From Fodinibius salinus (GTDB taxonomy: Bacteria > Bacteroidota > Rhodothermia > Balneolales > Balneolaceae): a stretch of 64,000 bases of DNA. The translations under genes were made by a program, and so were the position numbers. A model generated the notes under the pieces. That model worked only from the letters and a program-made list of their open reading frames with translations. It was not told the origin of the DNA and did not search any database. The stretch lies in assembly GCF_008124865.1 (NCBI RefSeq), contig NZ_VNHY01000005.1, positions 1 through 64,000 of the forward strand, in the 5' to 3' direction. Below, piece by piece: positions 1 to 8,427 of the stretch (position 1 is the stretch's first letter; every line of letters begins with the position of its first letter).

Positions 1-52
1 GCGCCGATGGTACTGGCCAACCGGCCGGGAGCGTAGGTCCCCGACTGCTCGT
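1..52 (+). rRNA. rrf: 5S ribosomal RNA, 3' end (partial)
   Basis: The first ~50 bases match the conserved 3' half of bacterial 5S rRNA: GCGCCGATGGTACTGG near the start, a short GGCC-type hairpin, then GGGAGCGTAGGTC. The 5' half lies outside the window, so the closing helix cannot be checked and the exact 3' end is approximate. A strong intrinsic terminator follows at once, as expected for the end of an rRNA operon. Confidence 0.85.
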
Positions 53-59
53 TATTATA

Positions 60-98
60 TAGCCCTTTGCGCCCTGCGCAAAGGGCTTTCTTTGTTTT
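60..98 (+). terminator. Intrinsic terminator of the rRNA operon
   Basis: AGCCCTTTGCGC and GCGCAAAGGGCT form a perfect 12-bp stem with a 3-nt loop, followed by a T-rich run (TTTCTTTGTTTT). It sits directly after the 5S rRNA end. Confidence 0.9.
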
Positions 99-146
99 AA
101 AGAGGGTTTTAAACTTTTAGTACTTCTTATCTCTATCTGGAAAAGT

Positions 147-187
147 AAAACCCTGCATAACTATAAGTCAATTATACAGGGTTTTTA
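147..187 (-). terminator. Intrinsic terminator after tgt
   Basis: AAAACCCTG (147-155) pairs with CAGGGTTTT (177-185), and the stem can continue inward through ATAA/TTAT across one mismatch. T-runs flank it on both strands, so it could act for tgt on the minus strand and as a second stop for the rRNA operon. A second, smaller hairpin (GATACTT/AAGTATC, 195-213) overlaps the tgt stop codon. Confidence 0.7.
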
Positions 188-211
188 CAAAAGTGATACT
201 TCAAAAAAGTA

Positions 212-1339
212 TCAGATCTTAGTATTTAATAACTCTGCTTTATCTTCGTACCAGTTATGGAAAGTATCATTTGCTATACGCTCCTTTACTTCATCCATAA
301 GTGATAAATAGAAGATGAGGTTGTGGAGAGATGCTAATTCGAGTCCAAGCAGTTCATTATTACGGAAAAGGTGATGGATATAAGACATCTTATATTTAGA
401 GCACAAGTCAGATGGAAAGTTAGGATCTAAAGGTTCATTATGATTTTTCCATTTAGCATTGGAAATATTGATATAACCATTTTCAGTGAAGATCTGACCA
501 TTACGTGCATTTCGTGTTGGGAGTACACAATCAAACATATCCACCCCACGAGCGATGCAATGTAACAGGTTAGCAGGTTTACCGACTCCCATCAAATACC
601 TGGGTTTGTTCTCCGGAAGATAATCTGTGTTTAAATCAGTCATTTCATACATCAGATCGGTAGGTTCTCCTACACTTAATCCGCCAATTGCAATACCCTC
701 AAAATCCATATCAGTTACTCGCTTGGCTGATTCAATCCTAAGATCTTCAAAGGTACCACCTTGGACAATTCCGAATTGTGCTTGCTTGTGTCCGTATTTA
801 GGGTCTGTATTTAAGAAAGCATCGCGTCCTCGTTTCTCCCAGCGGTGGGTCAGTTCCATTGATTCCTTTGCATATTCGTAGCTGCAGGGATGGGGAGGGC
901 ATTCATCCAGTACCATCATGATATCGGAGCCCAGCGTGCGTTGAATATCGACCACACTCTCCGGTGTAAACATATGCTTGGAACCATCAAGGTGACTCTT
1001 AAATTCCGCCCCTTCCTCAGTGAGTTCGCGGTTGTCAGAAAGCGAAAATACCTGGTAGCCGCCCGAATCAGTTAGGATAGGACGATCCCAGCTCATAAAT
1101 GGGTGGAGGCCGCCTGCATTTTCAATAATATCACAGCCGGGTCGAAGATAAAGATGGTAGGTATTTCCAAGGATTATTTGCGCTTTAATTTTATTGATAA
1201 GATCATTCTGTTTAACTGCTTTTACTGTAGCAAGTGTACCGACCGGCATAAAAATAGGGGTGTCAATTTCGCCGTGATCGGTGGTTAATGTTCCAAGTCG
1301 TGCTTTGCTAGAATCTGCTGTTTTTTTAAGCTCAAACAA
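212..1339 (-). CDS. tgt: Queuine/preQ1 tRNA-guanine transglycosylase
   Basis: Cytosolic enzyme that swaps guanine-34 of GUN-anticodon tRNAs for preQ1 in queuosine synthesis. It is 375 residues, the usual family length. Seen in the sequence: the DSGGYQVFSL motif around residue 91-100 with the first catalytic Asp, the GGLSVGEP loop, and DCVLPTRNARNG around residue 269 with the nucleophilic Asp. In most bacterial enzymes a C-x-C-x2-C...H zinc site follows; here only the third Cys (DLCSKY, about residue 313) and the His pair (YIHHL) remain, and the first two Cys are replaced by Phe and Ser. I recall the same loss in relatives from Bacteroidota, so the fold is probably kept without a classical zinc site. 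It stands alone, with a terminator downstream. Confidence 0.95.
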   Translation of the reverse strand: MFELKKTADSSKARLGTLTTDHGEIDTPIFMPVGTLATVKAVKQNDLINKIKAQIILGNTYHLYLRPGCDIIENAGGLHPFMSWDRPILTDSGGYQVFSLSDNRELTEEGAEFKSHLDGSKHMFTPESVVDIQRTLGSDIMMVLDECPPHPCSYEYAKESMELTHRWEKRGRDAFLNTDPKYGHKQAQFGIVQGGTFEDLRIESAKRVTDMDFEGIAIGGLSVGEPTDLMYEMTDLNTDYLPENKPRYLMGVGKPANLLHCIARGVDMFDCVLPTRNARNGQIFTENGYINISNAKWKNHNEPLDPNFPSDLCSKYKMSYIHHLFRNNELLGLELASLHNLIFYLSLMDEVKERIANDTFHNWYEDKAELLNTKI

Positions 1340-1401
1340 GAAAATAGGGATTAAAAGTTTTGGATAACGTTGATAATATTGCGCTGGAAATTAATAAATT
1401 A

Positions 1402-1430
1402 TTTGATGTAACTTTAAGAGACTATTTTTG
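1402..1430 (+). promoter_or_regulatory. Candidate promoter for the GT2 gene
   Basis: TATTTTTG at 1423-1430 matches the Bacteroidota -7 box TAnnTTTG, with a TTG at 403-405 of the second kilobase (1403-1405) upstream at roughly the -33 distance. It would start transcription about 60 nt before the ATG at 1498. Motif match only. Confidence 0.4.
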
Positions 1431-1497
1431 TATTATTAGCAATTATTGAGTGGATAGTTGCATCAAGTTTTTAGTACTGACTAATTGTTAAATTGTT

Positions 1498-2226
1498 ATG
1501 TCTGACAAGACATTAGTTATTGTTCCAACCTATAATGAGTCTAACAATATTACCAGGCTTATTGAGTCTGTAATGGGATTAGATTCATCTATGCATCTTC
1601 TTGTTGTGGATGATGGTTCGCCAGACGGAACGGCACAAATTATACAAGAACATCAGAAAGAGTATGGTAATCGGTTACATTTAATTCAACGATCAGGAAA
1701 GCTAGGATTAGGAACGGCTTATGTTCGTGGATTTAAATTTGCTCTCGACCATGATTATGAGTACATCTGTGAGATGGATGCAGATTTTTCGCACAATCCA
1801 GAAGATTTACCGCGCTTAGTTGATGAGGTAAAAAATGGGGACTCCGATGTTGCCATCGGATCCCGATACGCAAAGGGAATTAGTATTATTAACTGGCCGT
1901 TAAGCCGGTTGATCCTATCATACAGTGCCAATTTATATGCTCGATTTATTACTGGGCTTCCAATCGCTGATACCACTGCCGGTTTTAAGTGCATCCACAG
2001 AAAAGTATTGGAACAAATATCAATGGATAACATTCGATCGAATGGATATGCTTTTCAGATTGAGCTACATTTTCGAGCGTGGAAAGCCGGTTTCAGGCTT
2101 AGCGAGGTAGCCATAATTTTTCGCGAACGCGAAGAAGGAGTATCAAAAATGTCGAAAGGTATTGTGTGGGAAGCTATTTGGCGGGTATGGACGCTCAAGC
2201 TTCAAAGCATTTTTGGACAGTTGTAA
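1498..2226 (+). CDS. Polyprenol monophosphomannose synthase-like GT2 glycosyltransferase
   Basis: Family 2 glycosyltransferase related to dolichol-/polyprenol-phosphate mannose synthase (DPM1, Ppm1), which moves a sugar from GDP-mannose to a lipid phosphate on the cytoplasmic face of the membrane. The 242 residues are one GT-A domain without the C-terminal membrane helices of GtrB/ArnC types. Visible motifs are the nucleotide-binding VVDDGSPDG (about residue 36), the metal-binding DADFSHNP (about 96) and GSRY. The sugar donor and lipid acceptor cannot be read from the sequence. It is a single gene with its own candidate promoter, and a stem-loop lies between it and accA. Confidence 0.85.
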   Translation: MSDKTLVIVPTYNESNNITRLIESVMGLDSSMHLLVVDDGSPDGTAQIIQEHQKEYGNRLHLIQRSGKLGLGTAYVRGFKFALDHDYEYICEMDADFSHNPEDLPRLVDEVKNGDSDVAIGSRYAKGISIINWPLSRLILSYSANLYARFITGLPIADTTAGFKCIHRKVLEQISMDNIRSNGYAFQIELHFRAWKAGFRLSEVAIIFREREEGVSKMSKGIVWEAIWRVWTLKLQSIFGQL

Positions 2227-2230
2227 ATCA

Positions 2231-2255
2231 CTGAGATAACATCTTAATATCTCAG
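2231..2255 (+). other. Stem-loop between the GT2 gene and accA
   Basis: CTGAGATA and TATCTCAG form a perfect 8-bp stem with a 9-nt loop, directly after the GT2 stop codon. There is no T-run, so it is a weak terminator candidate or an mRNA 3'-end hairpin. Confidence 0.45.
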
Positions 2256-2265
2256 CATTAGTTCT

Positions 2266-2273
2266 TATATTTG
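2266..2273 (+). promoter_or_regulatory. Candidate -7 box upstream of accA
   Basis: TATATTTG matches TAnnTTTG and lies 30 nt before the accA ATG. I see no convincing TTG at the -33 position. Confidence 0.3.
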
Positions 2274-2302
2274 AACTGACTTTTAAGCGATAAATATTTG
2301 GT

Positions 2303-3274
2303 ATGGAGTATTTAGATTTTGAACAACCTATTGCAGATCTTGAACAAAAGATCGAAGAACTTAGTGAGCTTTCTATAACGGATGATGATGTGCTAACTCC
2401 TGAAATTGAGCGACTTGAAGAGCGTGTTGAAGAGCTAAGGGAGTCGATTTTTACAAATCTCACCCGCTGGCAGCGTGTACAGCTGGCGCGTCATCCCGAT
2501 CGTCCTTATACATTAGATTATATTTATAAGATCACTGAAAATTTTGTAGAAATTCACGGTGACCGTTATCAAAGCGATGACAAAGCCATCGTTGGTGGGT
2601 TTGCTACCATTAACGGGCAGTCAGTTGTAATTATGGGTCACCAGAAAGGGCGTGATACCAAAAGTCGGCAGTATCGCCGTTTTGGGATGGCCAATCCTGA
2701 AGGATATCGCAAGGCGCACCGGCTAATGAAGCTGGGTGAAAAGTTTGATATTCCCGTAATCACTCTGTTGGATACTCCCGGAGCTTATCCTGGACTGGAG
2801 GCTGAAGAGCGCGGACAGGCCGAAGCTATTGCCAAGAATTTAAAGATGATGGCGACGCTCAAAGTCCCAATTATTTCTGTGGTCATCGGTGAAGGTGCCA
2901 GCGGTGGAGCCATTGGCATCGGGATGGGAAACGAAGTATATATGATGGAGAATACTTGGTATTCTGTTATTGCTCCAGAATCATGTTCTACAATTTTATG
3001 GAAAAACCGGGATTATAAGGAACAGGCTGCAGCGGTGTTAAAGCTTACGGCTCCCGATCTGGAAGAAATGGGAATCATCGAAGGTATTATAGAAGAGCCA
3101 TTAGGGGGCGCGCATCGTGACCCAAATCGGTCAGCATCTGCTGTTAAAGAGCAGTTACTGGCATCACTTGAGCGACTAAAAAAGATGTCTGCCGAAGAGC
3201 TGGTGGAGCATCGTATCGAAAAATATTCCAAGATGGGAGAATGGGAAACAGCTTCAAAAGCTAAGAAAAAGTAA
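2303..3274 (+). CDS. accA: Acetyl-CoA carboxylase carboxyltransferase, alpha subunit
   Basis: Alpha subunit of the heterotetrameric carboxyltransferase, which transfers CO2 from carboxybiotin to acetyl-CoA to give malonyl-CoA, the first step of fatty-acid synthesis. The 323 residues match the usual size. An N-terminal coiled, acidic helix pair (residues 1-60) precedes the crotonase-like carboxyltransferase core, where [10 protein letters not shown] (about 198-207) forms the oxyanion region and [11 protein letters not shown] the CoA pocket. accB, accC and accD are not in the window. It heads a tightly spaced run of genes, with the next start 6 nt downstream. Confidence 0.96.
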   Translation: MEYLDFEQPIADLEQKIEELSELSITDDDVLTPEIERLEERVEELRESIFTNLTRWQRVQLARHPDRPYTLDYIYKITENFVEIHGDRYQSDDKAIVGGFATINGQSVVIMGHQKGRDTKSRQYRRFGMANPEGYRKAHRLMKLGEKFDIPVITLLDTPGAYPGLEAEERGQAEAIAKNLKMMATLKVPIISVVIGEGASGGAIGIGMGNEVYMMENTWYSVIAPESCSTILWKNRDYKEQAAAVLKLTAPDLEEMGIIEGIIEEPLGGAHRDPNRSASAVKEQLLASLERLKKMSAEELVEHRIEKYSKMGEWETASKAKKK

Positions 3275-3280
3275 ATTATT

Positions 3281-3715
3281 TTGTTCCCTCAAAAAGAGCC
3301 CATTTATATCTATACCCATACGCTTAGAAGCCGCTATGGGGAGACCGATCAAATGGGCTATGTATATTATGGTCGTTATCTTGAGTATTTTGAGGAGTCC
3401 CGAACGGAAATGATACGATCGCTAGGTTTCCCTTATACCGAGCTCGAAGAACTTGGAGTAATGCTGCCGGTGGTACATACCGAAGTGGATTATAAAGCCC
3501 CGGTTTTTTACGATGAGCTGATGCAAATTGATGTTTTATTGTTTGATATTCCTACGGTACGGTTGCAGACATATTATAAAGTACATACCGATCGTAGAGA
3601 ACAGCCCCATATTATAGGTAACGTGGATCTTTGTTTTATGGATGAAGAAGATCGTAAGCCCTGTCGGGCTCCCGGACAATTTCTTGATCAGTTAACTGCC
3701 GCGACTAGTAACTGA
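3281..3715 (+). CDS. YbgC/4-hydroxybenzoyl-CoA thioesterase-family hotdog protein
   Basis: Small hotdog-fold acyl-CoA thioesterase of 144 residues. The family signature is clear: TDQMGYVYYGRYLEYFEESR-like helix with the catalytic Asp at the start (about residue 22-40), followed by the beta-sheet that carries the CoA site. It starts at TTG, 6 nt after the accA stop; no upstream ATG is available and internal ATGs would cut into the catalytic helix. Coupling to accA suggests a role in acyl-CoA turnover or membrane lipid quality control. The substrate is unknown. Confidence 0.85.
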   Translation: MFPQKEPIYIYTHTLRSRYGETDQMGYVYYGRYLEYFEESRTEMIRSLGFPYTELEELGVMLPVVHTEVDYKAPVFYDELMQIDVLLFDIPTVRLQTYYKVHTDRREQPHIIGNVDLCFMDEEDRKPCRAPGQFLDQLTAATSN

Positions 3716-3719
3716 TGAT

Positions 3720-4217
3720 ATGCGAATTCGACAGCAAAAGCTCTATTTATTGATATTGATATTAAGCTGCAGTGCTGTTGCAGCTGCACTGGGCGGTGGG
3801 TTATTTGGGCAGTCAGTTTCTTGGCAATTTCAATGGCAACATGAAGCCTTTCAGCAATTATGTCATCAGCTGCCTAGCCGTTCGTTTTGGATAGCCGGTC
3901 AACCGATGGCCGTGTGTAGTCGATGCTTCGGAATATATGCGAGCTTTGCACTATCTTGGATTTTGATCCCTTTTATTGGATACCTGATGGGCATTAATAT
4001 TAAGGGGAGTGCAACACTGTTAGCGATTGCTCTTATATCTAACATATTTGATGTAGCTGGGAATTTTCTTGGGTTTTGGGAAAATACATTGTTTTCTCGT
4101 TTCCTTTTCGGAGTAGGGATTGGCACCGCAGTCGTTATTTTTCTAATTGGTTATTTTATTAATGATTTAAATATAAAAAAGGAATATTGCTATGGATACA
4201 ACAGAGCAATTAAATGA
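3720..4217 (+). CDS. DUF2085 membrane protein
   Basis: A 165-residue integral membrane protein with about four hydrophobic helices. It carries the hallmark DUF2085 pattern: CHQLPSRSF near residue 47 and AVCSRCFGIY near residue 62-70, which gives a CHQ...C-x2-C cysteine set close to the membrane. The function of the family is unknown; the spaced cysteines could bind metal or form disulfides, which is inference. It starts 4 nt after the thioesterase stop, and its last 26 nt overlap the next gene, so translation of the two is probably coupled. Confidence 0.8.
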   Translation: MRIRQQKLYLLILILSCSAVAAALGGGLFGQSVSWQFQWQHEAFQQLCHQLPSRSFWIAGQPMAVCSRCFGIYASFALSWILIPFIGYLMGINIKGSATLLAIALISNIFDVAGNFLGFWENTLFSRFLFGVGIGTAVVIFLIGYFINDLNIKKEYCYGYNRAIK

Positions 4218-4776
4218 AACCGATAACAATTACTGGCCGTCAGTATTTATTTCAGGCGGTATATTTGGGCTAATATATTTTTTGCTGCCTGTTTTGGTGG
4301 GATATATGATTATTAATGCCAATCCTTCGGAAGCAATGAGTTCATTACTTATTACGGTGGTGGGCTTTTGTTTAGCTTGCCTGATCGGTACGCTGGGAGG
4401 ATTTACGGCGGCATGGCATTATGCAAAAGAGTTTGCCGGACAGCTTGATCTGGGCAAAGGGGCATTAATAGGATTTATAACTGGCGTTATTATTGTCGTC
4501 GTTGAAGTGTTTGCATCACAGTTGTGGTCAGTAATAGATCCTGATTATATTCCAAAACTTCTTGAAAATTTGACTACAATGATTGGTAACTTGAATATTC
4601 CCGAAGCACAAAAGCAGATGCAAATCGATTCCATAGCCGGACAGTTTCAATCTTCAGATAGCTTTGGTTCGGTGTTCGTAAATTTGTTGATACAAGCGCC
4701 TATTTGGGGACTTCTTAATTTGATAACAGGTATGATTGGTGCCAAGATTTTTGGAATCGATGAACCGGAATTTTGA
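4192..4776 (+). CDS. Four-helix membrane protein, DUF4199-like
   Basis: A 194-residue protein with four predicted membrane spans (about residues 17-42, 50-75, 85-107, 163-187) and a short soluble stretch after the third helix. The layout resembles the DUF4199 family of Bacteroidota, but I cannot confirm this by motif. It begins inside the end of the DUF2085 gene (26-nt overlap) and is followed 21 nt later by a CPBP protease, so the three probably share one transcript. No function can be given. Confidence 0.6.
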   Translation: MDTTEQLNETDNNYWPSVFISGGIFGLIYFLLPVLVGYMIINANPSEAMSSLLITVVGFCLACLIGTLGGFTAAWHYAKEFAGQLDLGKGALIGFITGVIIVVVEVFASQLWSVIDPDYIPKLLENLTTMIGNLNIPEAQKQMQIDSIAGQFQSSDSFGSVFVNLLIQAPIWGLLNLITGMIGAKIFGIDEPEF

Positions 4777-4797
4777 CCGTAAGTTTCTTTCTAAATA

Positions 4798-5730
4798 GTG
4801 GCAGATAATAATTCAAAGCAATCTTCTCTGTACGGTAATTACCAATCATGGGTCCAGCGCAATGGTTTTGCGGATTGGGCACTGGCCTTAATTTGGATTG
4901 TTGTTGCTTTTGGGCTTTTTCAGCTTGTGGGAGGCATCGTTGGTGGTCTTTTAGTTATATCAGAGTATGGCGCTACTCCTAATCCTGCCGAAATGCAGGC
5001 ACTGCTTGGCCAACACCCTGACTTGTTGATTATTGGCAATTCGATAGGACAAGTATTGGTTATGGGATTGGGCACTTGGTTCATCACAAAATTACATACC
5101 TCCGGGGAGACTCAACTTTCTTTTTTACGTTTTAACGCCGACAAAAATACTCCCAAAAATATAGGTCTGGCTGTAATACTTATTTTTGTCATTCAGCCTA
5201 CTATAATGTTCTTGGCCTGGATTAATTCATTTCTTCCAGTCCCCGAGTTTTTTACTCAAATGCAAAATACCCAGATGAAGATGATTGAAAGTTTGTTAAC
5301 CAGTGATCTTACTATTTGGGTGATGTTGTTTCATGTGGCCGTAGTTCCGGCTATTTGTGAAGAACTGTTGTACCGAGGTTATGTCATGCGCTCTTTCCAA
5401 AAAAACTGGGGCATTTTGGCTGCTATAATTGTTTCGGGTCTGCTATTTGGGATGTACCATGTTCAACTTAGTAATTTACTTCCTTTGGCCACGCTTGGGA
5501 TAGTATTTGCATTCTTAACGTGGACCTCAAAAAGTGTTTATCCTGCAATTGTTGCCCATTTTGTAAACAATGCAGGTAGTGTTGTGATGGGCAAGTACTA
5601 TCCTGAATCAGCCTTTGCAAAAATAGCGCCTGAAACATTACCACCTATTTTCGTTGTAATTCCCAGTCTGTTATTTAGTGGTTTTATTGTATATTTCATA
5701 TACAAAAAATATACAATAAATACGGCCTAA
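4798..5730 (+). CDS. CPBP-family intramembrane glutamic endopeptidase
   Basis: A 310-residue polytopic membrane protein of the CPBP/Abi (CAAX-protease and bacteriocin-processing, Rce1-like) family. All three catalytic motifs are present: EELLYRG (Glu-Glu and Arg, about residues 188-194), FGMYH (His about 221) and HFVNN (His and Asn, about 254-258), each in or beside a membrane helix. Translation starts at GTG. The natural substrate in this group is not known. Placement among small membrane proteins and ahead of cdsA suggests membrane maintenance rather than bacteriocin immunity, which is inference. Confidence 0.85.
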   Translation: MADNNSKQSSLYGNYQSWVQRNGFADWALALIWIVVAFGLFQLVGGIVGGLLVISEYGATPNPAEMQALLGQHPDLLIIGNSIGQVLVMGLGTWFITKLHTSGETQLSFLRFNADKNTPKNIGLAVILIFVIQPTIMFLAWINSFLPVPEFFTQMQNTQMKMIESLLTSDLTIWVMLFHVAVVPAICEELLYRGYVMRSFQKNWGILAAIIVSGLLFGMYHVQLSNLLPLATLGIVFAFLTWTSKSVYPAIVAHFVNNAGSVVMGKYYPESAFAKIAPETLPPIFVVIPSLLFSGFIVYFIYKKYTINTA

Positions 5731-5743
5731 GCCGGGAGTTATT

Positions 5744-6013
5744 ATGTTTGACAGCTCAGACCCCAATGAAATAGAAGATTGGACTTGCGTTATGGAGGCT
5801 GGTACCGAGTATGAGGTAGAAATTGCCAAGAACTATTTGAATGAACTAGATATCCCCTCCAATATTCTCTCTAAAAGGGATTCTTCCTTTAGTGTAAATT
5901 ATGGTGAAATGGGAATGGTTTATCTGTATGTACCAAATGAATATGAGAAGAAAGCCCGTGAAGCACTCGAGGAATTCGAGATTCCGGAGGATGCAGAAAA
6001 CGAACAAGAATAA
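5744..6013 (+). CDS. DUF2007 putative signal-transducing protein
   Basis: An 89-residue acidic cytosolic protein. It has the compact alpha/beta layout of DUF2007: a strand (WTCVMEAG), a helix (EYEVEIAKNYLNEL), a strand ending in conserved IPS, and a second strand-helix unit with VYLYVPNEYEKKAREAL. Such proteins resemble PII-like or ACT-like folds and are labelled signal-transducing without proof. It sits 13 nt after the protease and 11 nt before cdsA, so it is co-transcribed and may monitor one of these membrane activities. Confidence 0.75.
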   Translation: MFDSSDPNEIEDWTCVMEAGTEYEVEIAKNYLNELDIPSNILSKRDSSFSVNYGEMGMVYLYVPNEYEKKAREALEEFEIPEDAENEQE

Positions 6014-6024
6014 GACTGGTACTT

Positions 6025-6846
6025 GTGAGTGAATTAACCAAGCGTATTCTGTTTGCCGTTCCGGCGGCGTTGGTTTTTCTGATCCTTACTTGGTTGGGAA
6101 ACTACTGGTTCGTGGGATTAGTGATTATTATATCCCTGTTTGTTCAGCGCGAAATGTCGATAATTATTGAAAGTGCAGGATTTAAGCCGGAAGAATTTTT
6201 TCCCTATACGATTGGCTTATGGATTTTATTAACGCCGTTTGTTGAACATGATTTGATCATTGGATTTGGAATACTGTTATTTTTTGTAGCTGTTCAGATA
6301 TTCAAAACAAGTGACCGAGGATTAAAAGAGTTAATCAATACTTTTTTCTGTGGCATTTATGGGCCGTTGGGGCTGTTACCATTGATTTTAATCCGCAATA
6401 TGGGGACTCCCGAAATAGGTTTTGTATTAACTATTAGTTTGCTGTTTATGGTCTGGGGTAATGATGTATTTGCATACTTTGGTGGAAAGGCGTTGGGGAA
6501 GAATAAAATGGCCCCTACCATAAGTCCAAATAAAACCTGGGAAGGCTTTTCTTTCGGTATTCTTGGAGCATTGGTTGGATTAGGATTAGTAATATATTTT
6601 GTGCCTTTTCAGTTGCCTGTCCCCATACTAGTCCTGGCCCCTGCTGCCGTATTTGTTAGTATCTTTGGTCCCATCGGTGATTTAACAGCAAGCCGGATGA
6701 AGCGTGCCGCAAAAGTAAAAGATGCTTCAGCTATATTACCGGGCCACGGTGGATTTTTTGATCGTTTTGATGCGCTTATTCTAGCAGCACCGGCTTTTTA
6801 TGTGTATTTGTACTTTTTGCAAATGATGGGTTATGTCACACTTTAG
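6025..6846 (+). CDS. cdsA: Phosphatidate cytidylyltransferase
   Basis: Integral membrane enzyme that makes CDP-diacylglycerol from CTP and phosphatidic acid, the branch point for all phospholipid head groups. The 273 residues contain about eight membrane helices and the full family signature near residues 223-249, with SRMKRAAKVKD followed by PGHGGFFDRFD, which includes the metal-binding Asp and Lys residues. It starts at GTG and overlaps the next gene by 14 nt. With accA at the head of the same run, the cluster joins fatty-acid supply to phospholipid synthesis. Confidence 0.95.
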   Translation: MSELTKRILFAVPAALVFLILTWLGNYWFVGLVIIISLFVQREMSIIIESAGFKPEEFFPYTIGLWILLTPFVEHDLIIGFGILLFFVAVQIFKTSDRGLKELINTFFCGIYGPLGLLPLILIRNMGTPEIGFVLTISLLFMVWGNDVFAYFGGKALGKNKMAPTISPNKTWEGFSFGILGALVGLGLVIYFVPFQLPVPILVLAPAAVFVSIFGPIGDLTASRMKRAAKVKDASAILPGHGGFFDRFDALILAAPAFYVYLYFLQMMGYVTL

Positions 6847-7858
6847 ACTTTTATGTGAACCACTGGAACTTGAGTTGGCCCATCCGTTTACCATCGCGCG
6901 GGGTACGAAAAAGTCGGTCAGAAATGTGATGGTAACACTTTCTGCTGATGGCTTTACTGGTTATGGTGAGGCAGCTCCCAATAGCAGATACGGCGAAGAT
7001 GCGGAAAAAGTGTTGGGCTACTTAAAGAATATTCCTGATAATTTCTTTGACGATGTCCAATCGGCAGATGAACTGGTATCTAAGCTTGGAGACTATAACA
7101 GGTCTGTAAAATCTGCCCAAGCAGCAGTAGAAATGGCATGGCTCGATTGGTGGGCGAAGAGCAAAGGTCAGTCACTTTGGAGTCTTTGGCAAGCTCCGTC
7201 AAATTCGACACCTCCTACCTCATATACCATTGCTTTGGATACTATTGATATAATGCAGCAGAAGGTACAGGAAGCTAAAGAATTCCCCATCCTTAAAGTA
7301 AAGTTGGGTACTGATCGGGATCGTAAAATTATTGAGGCTATACGATCAGTAACTGATAAGCCTATACGTGTGGATGCCAATGAGGGATGGACCGATTTGG
7401 AAACGGCTAAAAATCATATTGCTTTTTTAGCTAATCAAAATATTGAGTTAGTTGAGCAACCCATGCCGTCGGATTTAGATAATCAAATGAAAGAACTTTA
7501 TGATTGGTCACCACTGCCATTGATAGCTGACGAACGTTTTACAGGCAGTGAATCGCTGAGTGAAATTGCTCAAATGTTTGACGGTATTAATATAAAGTTG
7601 GCCAAAATAGGAAGCTTGACGAAAGTGAAAACGGTATTATCAGAGGCTTTAAAACAAGACTTACAAGTGATGGTCGGTTGTATGATTGAAAGCACCCTGG
7701 GTATTGCCGCCGGAGCACTGCTCGGAACGTGGGCAGATTATATCGATTTGGACGGTCATCTGCTTATCAGTGATGATCCATTTGAAGGGCTTGAACTTAC
7801 CGATGATAAACAACTTTGCTTAGGGAATGCACCCGGTTTGGGCATCACCAAAAAATAA
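6833..7858 (+). CDS. L-Ala-D/L-Glu (dipeptide) epimerase, enolase superfamily
   Basis: Cytosolic enolase-superfamily enzyme of 341 residues, probably recycling the murein dipeptide L-Ala-D-Glu to L-Ala-L-Glu. Catalytic features are visible: the KVK pair (about residue 153-155), metal ligands in VDANEGW (about 180), VEQP (about 208) and ADER (about 232), and the opposite Lys in IKLAKIG (about 253). The DLDG motif (about 304) near the C terminus is the one that holds the dipeptide amino group in known Ala-Glu epimerases and argues against o-succinylbenzoate synthase. Its start overlaps cdsA. Substrate assignment is by motif; other dipeptides are possible. Confidence 0.8.
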   Translation: MSHFRLLCEPLELELAHPFTIARGTKKSVRNVMVTLSADGFTGYGEAAPNSRYGEDAEKVLGYLKNIPDNFFDDVQSADELVSKLGDYNRSVKSAQAAVEMAWLDWWAKSKGQSLWSLWQAPSNSTPPTSYTIALDTIDIMQQKVQEAKEFPILKVKLGTDRDRKIIEAIRSVTDKPIRVDANEGWTDLETAKNHIAFLANQNIELVEQPMPSDLDNQMKELYDWSPLPLIADERFTGSESLSEIAQMFDGINIKLAKIGSLTKVKTVLSEALKQDLQVMVGCMIESTLGIAAGALLGTWADYIDLDGHLLISDDPFEGLELTDDKQLCLGNAPGLGITKK

Positions 7859-7879
7859 TTACCGAGAGTTTTAAAACAA

Positions 7880-8347
7880 TCAGTGATGGTTATTAAGGGA
7901 GGACTGCTGCTTTTGGGCTTGGATTAACACCAATCCACCAATACAGAGGAGCATAAGCACCGTATTACGGATGAGTGTAAATTCTAGTCCTGAGCCAAAA
8001 CTGAAAGCACCAAAGCATCCGCAACTTGCTATATTCATACCCTGCAGGTAAAAATATCCTAAGATACTGGTAAATCCGGCAAGCAAAAGCAGAGCGGCTG
8101 TCAAAGTCCATTTTAAATATTTTTCCCAACAAAGGAATCCTACAATCACAAGTTCAGCGATGCTCAACGATATAACAATATGAGCCGCATATTCGATAAC
8201 CCAGAAATAAGTGCTCGAAAGCAACCGCACTAAATCATAGTTCACATAGCCGCTGTCGATGAGTTTACCGATACCTGAAAATAAAAATACAGCCCCTAGG
8301 ATAATTCGTATTGCCAATAGCGAATAACGTCGGTATGTTGACTGCAT
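7880..8347 (-). CDS. MauE/DoxX-like membrane protein
   Basis: A 155-residue protein with four membrane helices. It carries an SCGCFG motif near residue 106, the cysteine pair typical of MauE-type DoxX relatives that are linked to disulfide or redox handling in the envelope (compare the VKOR/DsbB role). The short spacing (21 nt) to the convergent epimerase leaves little room for terminators. It is a single gene, divergent from the SDR gene at 8428. The redox role is inferred from the family. Confidence 0.7.
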   Translation of the reverse strand: MQSTYRRYSLLAIRIILGAVFLFSGIGKLIDSGYVNYDLVRLLSSTYFWVIEYAAHIVISLSIAELVIVGFLCWEKYLKWTLTAALLLLAGFTSILGYFYLQGMNIASCGCFGAFSFGSGLEFTLIRNTVLMLLCIGGLVLIQAQKQQSSLNNHH

Positions 8348-8427
8348 TGTAGATATATTTATTAACTTTCGAAATTATCGATTGTCTTTTAATGTACATG
8401 TAAGCAATTTAAAAATAGAACAATTTT

